Positions 1 through 7,944 of a stretch of DNA of 42,531 nucleotides are shown piece by piece. Both the position numbers and the translations under genes were made by a program. The notes beneath the pieces were generated by a model. It was not told where the DNA came from. It ran no database searches and was given only the letters and a program-made list of their open reading frames with translations. Each line of letters opens with the position of its first letter. The stretch's first letter is position 1. Source of the DNA: Gordonia aichiensis NBRC 108223 (GTDB lineage: Bacteria; Actinomycetota; Actinomycetes; Mycobacteriales; Mycobacteriaceae); NCBI RefSeq assembly GCF_000332975.1, contig NZ_BANR01000032.1, forward strand, positions 1-42,531, in the 5' to 3' direction.

Positions 1-15
1 CATCACACACTATCG

Positions 16-30
16 AGTTCTCAAAGAACG
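16..30 (-). promoter_or_regulatory. boxA-type antitermination element of rrn leader
   Basis: The minus strand reads CGTTCTTTGAGAACT, matching the actinobacterial rRNA leader element TGTTnTTTGAGAACTC. In mycobacteria this binds NusB/NusE-type antitermination factors. The same conserved leader continues to base 1. Confidence 0.7.
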
Positions 31-120
31 CACACCCACCAGCGCCACCCCGAAAAGGGCTTGACCAGCAAGCTTGTTCCGTTTGGAGGATGTTAACCCC
101 GTCTCCGGAGCAACTCTTCC

Positions 121-150
121 AGCCTACCAGACGCTCTCTGCGGTCCGCAA
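121..150 (-). promoter_or_regulatory. rrn proximal promoter (TTGCGG-N18-TAGGCT)
   Basis: On the minus strand, -35 TTGCGG (145-150) is 18 bp from -10 TAGGCT (121-126). The sequence just after the -10 (TGGAAGAGTTGCTCC) closely resembles the start region of the mycobacterial rrn P1 promoter (TAGACTGGCAGGGTTGCC). This is the best candidate for the main rRNA start. Confidence 0.6.
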
Positions 151-326
151 CTCCGTGTTGTTTCTCGTCGGGGAGTCATCTGGTTCCCGCCATCTCGCTC
201 CAGGCGCACGAGGCACCCGGTGTGATTTCTCGGGGGTTGGTCTGCGCTGAACCCGGTTTCCCTTCCCCGGTACCTTCCCTCTCGGGAGGCCGTCCGGGGC
301 GGCGCCGTGGCGCGCTGACTCGAAGA

Positions 327-355
327 AAGTTACGCAACGAGTTCGCCCGGGTCAA
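327..355 (-). promoter_or_regulatory. rrn distal promoter (TTGACC-N17-TAACTT)
   Basis: On the minus strand, -35 TTGACC (350-355) and -10 TAACTT (327-332) are 17 bp apart, a strong SigA-type arrangement. It lies about 200 bp upstream of the proximal rrn promoter, consistent with tandem promoters. Confidence 0.55.
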
Positions 356-639
356 ATCGCCTGGTCAGCGCATGTCCTTTCAGCGTTTTCGCAGGTGAAT
401 GCAGGTCCTACCCGTGGTTGCGCTGCCGATTTCGAGCGTCAGACGCCACTTCGCATAGTGTGATCTGTGCCATTCCGGATCGTCGGCGGTTTCGCCCAGT
501 TGCGCCAACCGTTGTGGACAGGCACCCCACCAGGCGTTTAGACCACACGCCGGTAGGCCCGGAACCCCATCCTTTCGGGCAGTGGGGAGGCCCGACAGGT
601 CAGTTACCTGCGGAGTCGCCGCCTTCTAGCGTTCGAGTT

Positions 640-1509
640 ATGTCCATGGTCGCTGAAACCAGAAGCGCAGGCATCCCCACTGCCGGCACCGTCAACGTTC
701 GTCGAGGCGAGCTCGACGCGGTGGGGTTCCGACGGTGCGGCTCGCTGTCCTGGCGTCGAAGCACCGCACCTGATGGCAGCACGAGCGTCCAGATCCGTCA
801 CCGTCTCACCAGTGACCTGATCTCCGACGACGTCATGGTGTCGGCGCTGGTCGGCCTGGTCGAGGACGGCGCGCTGGTCGGCCAGTGGGAGTTCGAGGAG
901 GCCGCGGTGGGACTCATCCGGTCATCCGCGTCCTCCGAAGCCGTCGCGTGGTCGTCCTTCTACGACAACTCTCTGCGCGACCTTGTCGCAGGTATTGCAT
1001 CCTTCAGCCCGGTTCATCACCGGGCTCGCAGCCTGGTGTCCGGCAGCAGCGTCCTGGAGGTCGGTTGCTGCTTCGGCCTCTTCGCGCTCCAGTGCGCCGA
1101 AGCCGGACTCAGCGTCAGCGCCTGTGACATCTCGCGGGGTGCGATCAACCTCCTGCGAGCGGCGGCCGGCCGACGCGGGTCACAGGTCGACGCCGTCGTG
1201 GCCAACGCGGTCGACCTCCCGTTCGCCGACGACTCGGTGGACACCGTGACCCTGATCCACTTGCTGGAGCATCTGTCACGTGACGAAAGATCACAGGCGC
1301 TCGCCGAGGCTATGCGGGTAGCCCGGCAGCGTGTCGTCGTTGCCGTTCCCTACGAGGATGTACCGAGTCCGCACTTCGGGCACCTGACCTGCCTGCGCGA
1401 ACGCGACCTCGTCGAGTGGGCGGCACACGTCGACCATGCGAGAGCGCGCATCCTCGACGATCATGGCGGCTGGTTGGTCCTGACGCCGCGGATACCGCGG
1501 GGCCGCTGA
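640..1509 (+). CDS. mftM: mycofactocin oligosaccharide methyltransferase MftM
   Basis: A SAM-dependent class I methyltransferase of about 289 residues. The SAM-binding motif I is VLEVGCCFGLFAL, followed by the acidic loop CDISRGAI and the motif LPFADDSVDTVTLIHLLEHL. The family name rests on resemblance to MftM, which methylates the oligo-glucose tail of the redox cofactor mycofactocin, and on context: in M. smegmatis, as I recall, mftM also sits beside mnoRS and mno. The gene is convergent with mnoR, 38 bp away. I chose ATG 640. No Shine-Dalgarno precedes it, but TAGCGT (627-632) stands 7 nt upstream, as for a leaderless transcript. The open frame extends back to 418 with no family-like sequence; ATG 646 is an alternative. 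The other mft genes are not in this window. Confidence 0.72.
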   Translation: MSMVAETRSAGIPTAGTVNVRRGELDAVGFRRCGSLSWRRSTAPDGSTSVQIRHRLTSDLISDDVMVSALVGLVEDGALVGQWEFEEAAVGLIRSSASSEAVAWSSFYDNSLRDLVAGIASFSPVHHRARSLVSGSSVLEVGCCFGLFALQCAEAGLSVSACDISRGAINLLRAAAGRRGSQVDAVVANAVDLPFADDSVDTVTLIHLLEHLSRDERSQALAEAMRVARQRVVVAVPYEDVPSPHFGHLTCLRERDLVEWAAHVDHARARILDDHGGWLVLTPRIPRGR

Positions 1510-1547
1510 GAGACGCGACCGCGGCACGTCCCCTCGCCTGGCGACGG

Positions 1548-2207
1548 TCAGATCAGACCGCGCTTGCTTGCGATGTACACCGCGTCGGTACGTTTGCTGA
1601 CCCCGAGCTTGCGGATGATGTTGCGGATGTGGAATTTCACCGTCGACTCGGAGATGAAGAGCGTCTCGCCGATCTTCTTGTTGCTCAGTCCGTCGGCCAA
1701 CAGCCGGAGCACCTCACGTTCGCGCTCGGTCAACGCCTCAGGGCTCTCCCCTCCTCCCGACACCGTCCGCAGCACGATCGCGGCGCTGCGCGGATCGAAT
1801 GCGCTACCCCCGCCGGACACGGCTTGAATCGCCCGCACCAGTTCGGTGGTGTCGACGTCCTTGACCACGTATCCGCGAGCCCCCGCCTTCACAGCGCGAA
1901 CAACGAGATCATCGTCGAGGAACGTGGTGAGAACGAGACTGGCGACGTCGCCATGACGTCGAGCGATCTCGGTGATGAGTCGCAGACCCTCGTACTCGGT
2001 TCCCGCCGTCAACTTGAGGTCGACGACGACGACGTCTGGGCTGCACCGCGCGACCTCGGCGAGCGCGTGGTCGAACGAACCCGCTTCTCCCACAACGGAT
2101 ATCGTTTCTTCGCGCTCGAGCAGTGACCGAATGCCCGCTCGCAACAGGGCGTGATCGTCGACGAGCATGGTCCGGATGGAACCGGTGGTGACCTCGGCGG
2201 AATTCAT
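1548..2207 (-). CDS. mnoR: NarL/LuxR-family response regulator MnoR
   Basis: A 219-residue response regulator. The receiver domain (about 10-130) has the acidic pair D17-D18, the phospho-acceptor D63 in VVVVDLKL and a conserved Lys in GYVVKDVD. The C-terminal LuxR-type helix-turn-helix spans about 158-219 (LTEREREVLRLLADG, SESTVKFHIRNIIRKLGV). Start ATG 2207 has a perfect AGGAGG seven bases upstream and overlaps the stop of mnoS by ATGA, so the two are translationally coupled; a longer open frame upstream is not used. In M. smegmatis the equivalent pair MnoS-MnoR activates the mno alcohol dehydrogenase locus. The same role here is inferred from position at the end of the mno gene string. Confidence 0.85.
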   Translation of the reverse strand: MNSAEVTTGSIRTMLVDDHALLRAGIRSLLEREETISVVGEAGSFDHALAEVARCSPDVVVVDLKLTAGTEYEGLRLITEIARRHGDVASLVLTTFLDDDLVVRAVKAGARGYVVKDVDTTELVRAIQAVSGGGSAFDPRSAAIVLRTVSGGGESPEALTEREREVLRLLADGLSNKKIGETLFISESTVKFHIRNIIRKLGVSKRTDAVYIASKRGLI

Positions 2208-3637
2208 CGGACAACCTCCTCGTGACGTGACCCCGGCATGGTCGGCGAACGACCTGTCGACGCTGATCCGGCGTCGGGCAGCACTGCGGCAATGCGTATC
2301 CCGCCGAGCCGCGAGCGGCGCACACGGAGCTCCCCGCCCAACTGACCCGCGCGAGTGGCCATGTTGGCCAAACCCCTGTGCCGACCGGCGAGATCGCCGA
2401 GCATCGCCGCGCGCATCACTCGTCGGAGATGCCCCGGGTCTCCCCCGCCGTCGTCGTCGATGGTGAGTCCGACATGGTCGTCCGCGTAGGTGAGGACGAC
2501 GCGCGCCGTCCCGGCCTCGGCATGTACCGCGGTATTGAACAGCGCTTCGCCCGCGATCCGCAATACCGCGTGCTGCACGTCGTCGGGAACGTCGCGCGGG
2601 CGCCCGACCACCCGCACATCTGTGTCCAGATCGGCGGGCATGTGCATCGAACACAGCTCGTCGAGGACCTCGCCGAGACTCAGTCCCTCCACCGACGGCG
2701 ACTGATTGAGTGCGTAGATGACTGATCGCAGCTGCTCGACCGCGTCGCGGGTCAGTTTTCCGGCCACTTCGAGACGCTCAGCCGTTGCCGCGTCGGAGTC
2801 CATCCGGCACACCTCGATTTGAACGCCTGCCGAGAGCACGGACTGCGTCACGGAATCGTGTAGTTCGCGCGCGATGCGTTCGCGCTCCTCCGTCACGAGT
2901 CGCTGGCGCATCACCGCCGACAACTCCCGTTGTGTCCGTTGGAGTTCGGCGTTTCGGACGGCGAGATCGGTCGCCTGTTCACGAGCCTTGGCGTAGGCGT
3001 CCTCCGCTCGTGCGAGCTGATGGCGACTCTCCTCGAGCAAGGAGGCATTGAGGAGGGCGACCATCGCCTGGCTGGCCAGAATGCGCATCACGACGAGGTC
3101 GGCGGAATCGACGACGTGATGATCGGGCGTCCAGGCCGAGAGTCCCCCGACGACGCGGCCATCGAGATGCACGGGCACATGCAGGTGGTGCTCAGCGACC
3201 ACAGGGCGAGCCAGTTCGCCCATCTGATTGCGCAAGACGTCGTTGAGCCTGTTGAGCACCTCGTCGGGAAGGTGGCTCGGCGTGCGTGCGGCCTGCACGC
3301 CCTCGAACGCATAGATCGTTCCGTCGCCGTTCATCATCAGATGTCGCGGTCCCGTGCGCTCGAGTTCGCCGTCGCTCAGCGCGAAGACCACCCATTGCGC
3401 ATCGAGGTGTTCACGCACGGCGCGAACCACTGAGAGCACCAGGTTCTCCGGTCCCTCTGCGGTCTGGACGAGCGCACGTGAGATGCGGTCGAGGGCGCCG
3501 ACCACCCGCGTCAGGCGCTGCTCGACGCCCCGATACTGCGCGTAGTGCGAGCCCTTGACCGAATGCAACCCGACCAGCGAGTCCAGCTCCGGCGGGAATT
3601 GCTCGGATTCGTATCTGTCGGAGCGTGTACCGGTCAC
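2204..3637 (-). CDS. mnoS: GAF-type sensor histidine kinase MnoS
   Basis: A cytosolic NarX/LuxR-type sensor kinase of 477 residues with no membrane segment. A GAF-like sensory region covers about 45-200, followed by a coiled-coil linker (about 200-245). The HisKA_3 phosphoacceptor box is ERERIARELHDSVTQS with H260. The HATPase domain has its N-box around N368 (GEALFNTAVHAEAG) and its G-box at 394-399 (DDDGGG). GTG start 3637 overlaps the stop of the upstream dehydrogenase (GTGA), and its own stop overlaps mnoR. A soluble sensor implies an intracellular signal such as an alcohol, aldehyde or redox state; the ligand cannot be read from sequence. Confidence 0.82.
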   Translation of the reverse strand: MTGTRSDRYESEQFPPELDSLVGLHSVKGSHYAQYRGVEQRLTRVVGALDRISRALVQTAEGPENLVLSVVRAVREHLDAQWVVFALSDGELERTGPRHLMMNGDGTIYAFEGVQAARTPSHLPDEVLNRLNDVLRNQMGELARPVVAEHHLHVPVHLDGRVVGGLSAWTPDHHVVDSADLVVMRILASQAMVALLNASLLEESRHQLARAEDAYAKAREQATDLAVRNAELQRTQRELSAVMRQRLVTEERERIARELHDSVTQSVLSAGVQIEVCRMDSDAATAERLEVAGKLTRDAVEQLRSVIYALNQSPSVEGLSLGEVLDELCSMHMPADLDTDVRVVGRPRDVPDDVQHAVLRIAGEALFNTAVHAEAGTARVVLTYADDHVGLTIDDDGGGDPGHLRRVMRAAMLGDLAGRHRGLANMATRAGQLGGELRVRRSRLGGIRIAAVLPDAGSASTGRSPTMPGSRHEEVVR

Positions 3638-4881
3638 AGCGCCTCGCGATAGATCCGCGCGACGTCGTCGGCTGTCGGTTTGCGTGGGTTCGTCGTCATG
3701 CAGGCGTCGAGCAGCGCATTGCCGGTCAGTACGGAGACGTGTTCGTCGCGTACGCCGAGCGACCTGAGGTCACCGGGTAGTCCGACCCTGCGCGACAGCG
3801 ACGCGACCTCGTCTGCGAGGCGTTCGGCGACCGAGTGCGGTGAGCCACCACGAATCCCCACCGCATCAGCGAGTTCGACATACGGCATCGGGTCGGCCTG
3901 CGCGTTGAACCTGATGACGTGTGGCAGCAGTACGGCGTTGATCGCGCCATGCGCAGCGTCGCACAGACCTCCGACGGGGTGGCTCATCGCGTGCGTCGCA
4001 CCGAGGATCGCATTCGTGAACGCCATACCCGCCTCCAGCGCCGCGTATGCCATGTCGGTTCCGGCGTCGGGATCCGATGGGTCGTCGACGAACCTCTCGA
4101 TACTGCGCCATGCCGTGCCGATCGAACTCAACGCGGCACGATCGCTGAGGCGGTTGTGCGCGAGCGACGCGTAGGCCTCGAGACAGTGAGCGATGGCATC
4201 CATGCCCGACTGCGCCGCGACGTCGGCGGGCAGCGACGCCAGAGTACGCGGATCGACCACCGAGACGTCGGGCACGAGCCCACGACCGATGATGGTCACC
4301 TTGGTCATCCGGTCGACATCATTGACGATGCAGAACTGCGAGACGTCCGAACCGCTCCCCGCCGTCGTCGGTGCCGCGATCAACGGAGGCAACGGCCGCC
4401 TGGCGCGATCGATCCCCTCGTACTCGAGGATGTGTCCACCGTTCGCGGCCAGAATCGCGATTCCCTTGGCGGCGTCGATCACCGATCCACCGCCCAGCGC
4501 GACGATGCCGTCGGCGCTGGTCTCCTCGTAGCGCGTGAAGCCCGCAACGATCTCGGGAGCACGTGGGTTCGCCGAGACACCGGTGAACGACGACACCGAG
4601 AGCCGCTCAGCGTGAAGTGCCTGTGCCAGTTGCGAATACCACGGTGTCGCGACCAATCCGCGGTCGGAGACGATCAACAGGCGGCGCATACCCAGGCCGG
4701 CTGCGGCTCGCGGCACCTCGGCGAGCGACCCACGCCCGATGATGATCTCGGGGGTATGGAACTTGGCGACGTGGACGCCCTCGGCTCTCCCGGCCGACCT
4801 CGCTCGTTCCTGCACCGGGTCACGGTCGCGGGGTGCCGCAACCCGACCGGCCTCGGCGACATCAGTCCGCACGCGGATCAC
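3634..4881 (-). CDS. Iron-containing alcohol dehydrogenase, 1,3-propanediol dehydrogenase-like
   Basis: A group III (iron-type) alcohol dehydrogenase. The nucleotide-binding GGGSVID is at 130-136 and PTTAGSGSD at 171-179. Metal ligands are visible as D228 and H232 (GMDAIAHCLEAY), H297/H301 (GATHAMSHPVGG) and H311 (DAAHGAINAV). As I recall, the orthologous position in the M. smegmatis mno locus holds a gene annotated 1,3-propanediol dehydrogenase. The family core starts only near residue 36, so the first 35 residues encoded from GTG 4881 may be over-called. GTG at about residue 23 is an alternative, and neither has a clear ribosome site. It lies 108 bp downstream of the VWA gene and is coupled to mnoS by GTGA. 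Confidence 0.8.
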   Translation of the reverse strand: MIRVRTDVAEAGRVAAPRDRDPVQERARSAGRAEGVHVAKFHTPEIIIGRGSLAEVPRAAAGLGMRRLLIVSDRGLVATPWYSQLAQALHAERLSVSSFTGVSANPRAPEIVAGFTRYEETSADGIVALGGGSVIDAAKGIAILAANGGHILEYEGIDRARRPLPPLIAAPTTAGSGSDVSQFCIVNDVDRMTKVTIIGRGLVPDVSVVDPRTLASLPADVAAQSGMDAIAHCLEAYASLAHNRLSDRAALSSIGTAWRSIERFVDDPSDPDAGTDMAYAALEAGMAFTNAILGATHAMSHPVGGLCDAAHGAINAVLLPHVIRFNAQADPMPYVELADAVGIRGGSPHSVAERLADEVASLSRRVGLPGDLRSLGVRDEHVSVLTGNALLDACMTTNPRKPTADDVARIYREAL

Positions 4882-4989
4882 CTGCCCATCGCAGCGTGTC
4901 GGAACGGCAGAGCACTACTCGGCTCCTCGGCACCGCACCGATCATCGCAGTGGTCGCTTTCGCGTGAATCCTACGCGCGATGGCACCGC

Positions 4990-6516
4990 TCACGCGCCGG
5001 AAGCCGCGACCGAGACCTGCTCCAACTCGGCCAGATCATGTACGACGTTCACGCGATCGCAGTACGTGGCGTACGCGGGCAGATCGCACGAACCCAGACC
5101 CCAGGAGTACGACGGCTCGGGCGTCAGCCAGATGGTCTCGCGCGCGCGACGGGAGATCTCCTCGAACGCAGCAAGATTGGGGTCCCGGCCATTGTTGCGG
5201 CCATCACCGAGCACGATGACCGTCGTGCGCCTCGTGACTGCGCCACCGTATTCGTCGAGAAACGTCTGCAGTGCGTTCCCGTAGTCGGAATCGGCGTCGA
5301 CGTCGAGGACGCCACCCGCCGGCAGTCCGGACACCACCAGCGACAACGCCTCCTCCGCCGGGTGTTCGGCGAACAGGTCGGTGATCTCGACGAGGTCGGA
5401 CACGAAGGCGAACGAACGCACGTGCGCGACCATGCTCTGCAGTCCGTGCACGAGTTGCAGGGTGAACCGTGTCGTGGCCCGCACCGACAGCGACACGTCG
5501 GCGAGGATGAGCAGACTCGGCCTGTCCTCGACCTTCGCGACCGTGACAGGGCGGAACGGAACGCCGTCGAACCGGAGATTGGCACGCATGGTCCGGGCCG
5601 CGTCGACCGTCCCTCTCGCCGCGACCTTGCGTCGCGAGCGCGGGGCGCCGTGCAGGCTGCGGATCAGTCGTCGGACGGATTCCTCGAGACTGGCACGCTC
5701 CTGCTCGCCGATCGCGTCGCGTACCGTCGCCGTGATCTCGCGGTCCTCGAGTGCGTGATCGGTCGCCATCAGTTGCTCGAGGTGATCGCGCAGCTTCTCC
5801 GGCAGCCCGTCGAGCAGTCCTGCGAGAGCACTGCGCAGTGCCGCCAGCTCGTCCGGATCGGGTTGCTCTGCGTTGAACGCGTCGGGATCGTCGAGCCAGT
5901 CGAGCAAGGCCATCTCCTGGGCGACCGACAACTCGGCGTCGAGCTGGGTGGCGTTGCCGCTCACCAACTCTCCCGGCCTGCCCGGGTTGTGCAGGCGTGA
6001 CACCGTGAGTTGCACCCGCGCGGCCTGCTCGGAGTTCGGCACCGAGTCGGACGAGAGAACGATCTCGTCGGTCAACGACGCCATATCGAGCTTGTTGGAC
6101 TCCTGGTGCAGGTTGTACTGCTCGGCCAGATCCTCTGGATCGAAGTACTGCCGGATGTTCGACGGCGGTCCGTGGCTGTGCCCCTGCGCCGGGGTTTTGC
6201 TGACCTCATCCGAGAGCGTGTACTCCTCGAGCTCGCCCTCGTCGGACAGGTCGTCGTGGGTGTGCGAATGTCCCTGCCCACCATCGTCTTCCACCACCGG
6301 GCGCAGCGCGAAGAACCGGTCGAAGACCCTGTCGAAGGTCGCCTCGTCCCGACGATCCTTGATCAGGCACGCCAGCAGCGCGGACCGCAGCAGTTCACGA
6401 TCGTCGAGAATCTCGGCCGTGGCGGTCGCGGCCATCGCGTCCATCGCCTCCGAGACCCCGATGCGCACGCCGTGTAGTCGCAGCAGACGGATGAACCGGT
6501 GTACGGCGCCTTCCAT
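4990..6516 (-). CDS. VWA-domain protein, MoxR partner, with His-rich segments
   Basis: A 508-residue CoxE/YehP-like protein with a C-terminal von Willebrand A domain. The MIDAS motif D340-x-S342-x-S344 (LILADVSLS) and a downstream D438 (VLGDGRNNG) are visible. The N-terminal 75 residues are helical, followed by an acidic linker with two His clusters, GHSHTHDD (82-89) and GHSHGPP (112-118). It starts 14 bp after the MoxR gene. MoxR AAA+ ATPases with VWA partners act as chaperones for metalloenzyme assembly (for example CoxD/CoxE and the methanol dehydrogenase mox systems). Maturation of the neighbouring Mno or the second dehydrogenase is the natural inference. No membrane segment is seen. Confidence 0.82.
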   Translation of the reverse strand: MEGAVHRFIRLLRLHGVRIGVSEAMDAMAATATAEILDDRELLRSALLACLIKDRRDEATFDRVFDRFFALRPVVEDDGGQGHSHTHDDLSDEGELEEYTLSDEVSKTPAQGHSHGPPSNIRQYFDPEDLAEQYNLHQESNKLDMASLTDEIVLSSDSVPNSEQAARVQLTVSRLHNPGRPGELVSGNATQLDAELSVAQEMALLDWLDDPDAFNAEQPDPDELAALRSALAGLLDGLPEKLRDHLEQLMATDHALEDREITATVRDAIGEQERASLEESVRRLIRSLHGAPRSRRKVAARGTVDAARTMRANLRFDGVPFRPVTVAKVEDRPSLLILADVSLSVRATTRFTLQLVHGLQSMVAHVRSFAFVSDLVEITDLFAEHPAEEALSLVVSGLPAGGVLDVDADSDYGNALQTFLDEYGGAVTRRTTVIVLGDGRNNGRDPNLAAFEEISRRARETIWLTPEPSYSWGLGSCDLPAYATYCDRVNVVHDLAELEQVSVAASGA

Positions 6517-6530
6517 GATCGACTCCCCCG

Positions 6531-7793
6531 CTAGACCGGACGCTTACGTGCGCCCCGCGCCTTGAACGATCGGCTTCCCTGCGACGCGCTCACGGCACGT
6601 GTACCCGCGTCGCTCTTCGAGCCGGGCGAGCCGTAGTAGTCGTCGCTGTGGCGCCCCGGTTCGTCCTTGGCCGCCCGACGCGCCTTGCCGGAGTTGGTCG
6701 ATGCGCTCTCCTGATCGGCGTGATCATGATCGTGCGAGTGGCCCGGCCCGTGAGAATGGCCGTGCGAGTGATCATGCGAATGCCCATGGGAGTGAAGATG
6801 ATCGGGTACCTCGGCATTCGGGTCAACGAGGCGCGGTAACGCGTCGAGCGCGCGGGTGAGGTCGCGGTCGTACTTCACCACGACGTTTGCCGTCTGCGAC
6901 AAGACATCCGCACTGAGCTCGTCGGCTCCGAGCACCGCCAGCGTGCGCGCCCAGTCGATGGCCTCGGAAATGCTCGGCGCCTTGCGCAGATCGAGATCCC
7001 GCAGCCCGCGGACGATATCGACGAGTTTGGCGGCCAGGGTATCCGCGAGTCCGGTGTCCTTGGATCTGATGATGTCGAGTTCACGCGCGGCGTCGGGATA
7101 GTCGAGCGACAGGTGCAGGCAGCGTCGCTTGAGTGCTGCCGACAGATCCCGGGTGTTGTTGGAGGTCAACACGATCATGGGCTGATGCGTCGCCACGAAG
7201 GTACCGATCTCGGGCACCGACACCTGGTACTCGGCGAGCAACTCGAGCAAGACAGCTTCGAGCGCTTCATCGGCGCGGTCGACCTCGTCGATCAACAGCA
7301 CGACGGGCGTCTCGGACCGCACGGCCTCGAGCAGCGGCCGCGGGGCGAGGAAGCGCTCGGAGAAGAACACGCTTTCCTCCGCACCGATGCGATCAACCGC
7401 CTCGGACAAGGAATCGGCGTCGGCGACGACCTGACTGATCTTCTCGCGTAGTACCTGTGTGTAGAGGAGCTGCTTGCCGTAGTCCCACTCGTAGAGGGCC
7501 GTCGTCTCGTCCTGGCCCTCATAGCACTGCAGCCGCAGCAACTCTCGACCTGTGACGTCGGCGAGCGTCTTCGCCAACTGGGTCTTCCCGACACCGGCGG
7601 GCCCCTCGAGCAGTACGGGTTTGCCGAGTCTGGACTGCAAGAACACCGTGGTCGCCAGGCGTTCGTCGGCGAGGTAGCCGGCGTCGGCGAAACGCGCACG
7701 CACGTCATCGACGTCGGCGAAGTATGAGGGATCTGCGGGACTGTCGCCCGTGGCGGATGTGGTGTCGTCTGTCGCGGCGTAGTGCACGGACAT
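6531..7793 (-). CDS. MoxR-family AAA+ ATPase with C-terminal polyhistidine tail
   Basis: A 420-residue MoxR ATPase. Walker A is GPAGVGKT (64-71), Walker B VVLLIDEVDRAD (about 164-174), sensor 1 LTSNNTRDLS and the arginine finger ALKRRCLHL. After the AAA+ core comes a striking tail with 13 His between residues 332 and 358, alternating with Ser, Gly and Asp, then a Ser/Gly/Arg/Lys-rich end. ATG 7793 has AGGAG six bases upstream; the frame runs on to 7910 but through a hairpin, so that longer start is rejected. The gene follows mno by 151 bp and precedes the VWA gene by 14 bp, a standard MoxR-VWA pair. The tail suggests metal binding, which is an inference. Confidence 0.85.
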   Translation of the reverse strand: MSVHYAATDDTTSATGDSPADPSYFADVDDVRARFADAGYLADERLATTVFLQSRLGKPVLLEGPAGVGKTQLAKTLADVTGRELLRLQCYEGQDETTALYEWDYGKQLLYTQVLREKISQVVADADSLSEAVDRIGAEESVFFSERFLAPRPLLEAVRSETPVVLLIDEVDRADEALEAVLLELLAEYQVSVPEIGTFVATHQPMIVLTSNNTRDLSAALKRRCLHLSLDYPDAARELDIIRSKDTGLADTLAAKLVDIVRGLRDLDLRKAPSISEAIDWARTLAVLGADELSADVLSQTANVVVKYDRDLTRALDALPRLVDPNAEVPDHLHSHGHSHDHSHGHSHGPGHSHDHDHADQESASTNSGKARRAAKDEPGRHSDDYYGSPGSKSDAGTRAVSASQGSRSFKARGARKRPV

Positions 7794-7859
7794 CGGCGTC
7801 TCCTGTGCTGAGAGGGTGGGATCGGTCACGGGACGTGCGTCGTCTGGTCTGGAATGGAG

Positions 7860-7904
7860 CCGGATGGCGAATCCCGCTATAGGGCAGCGGAATCCGCCAT
7901 CCGG
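7860..7904 (-). terminator. Large hairpin between mno and moxR
   Basis: Arms at 7860-7878 and 7886-7904 match at 17 of 19 positions around a 7-nt loop. The hairpin lies 40 bp after the mno stop codon and before the MoxR ribosome site. No T-run follows on the minus strand, as is common in actinobacteria. It probably ends or weakens transcription after mno, or protects the mno mRNA 3' end, so that the dehydrogenase is made in excess of its accessory proteins. Confidence 0.6.
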
Positions 7905-7944
7905 GGTCATACGCGCACGGGTGCCCGTGCGGGGTTCTCCCGAG

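Larger units (their letters stand above)
1..355 (-). promoter_or_regulatory. rRNA operon promoter region and leader
   Basis: The first 30 bases, read on the minus strand, give TTCTTTGAGAACTCGATAGT, the conserved boxA-containing leader that precedes 16S rRNA in mycobacteria and relatives. The operon must therefore run leftward out of the window. Upstream lie at least two promoter-like sequences, annotated separately. No protein-coding gene is supported in 1-639: the plus-strand reading frames here are short, have no ribosome site and show no family resemblance. The 16S gene itself is not in the window, so the assignment rests on the leader and on the murA-rrn neighbourhood. Confidence 0.8.

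Noticed and set aside
418..639. N-terminal extension of MftM to 418
   Set aside because: No family resemblance, no ribosome site, and it lies in the rRNA promoter region.
3919..6000. 693-residue plus-strand open frame opposite the dehydrogenase and VWA genes
   Set aside because: Spans two well-supported minus-strand genes and their spacer; composition is that of a shadow frame.
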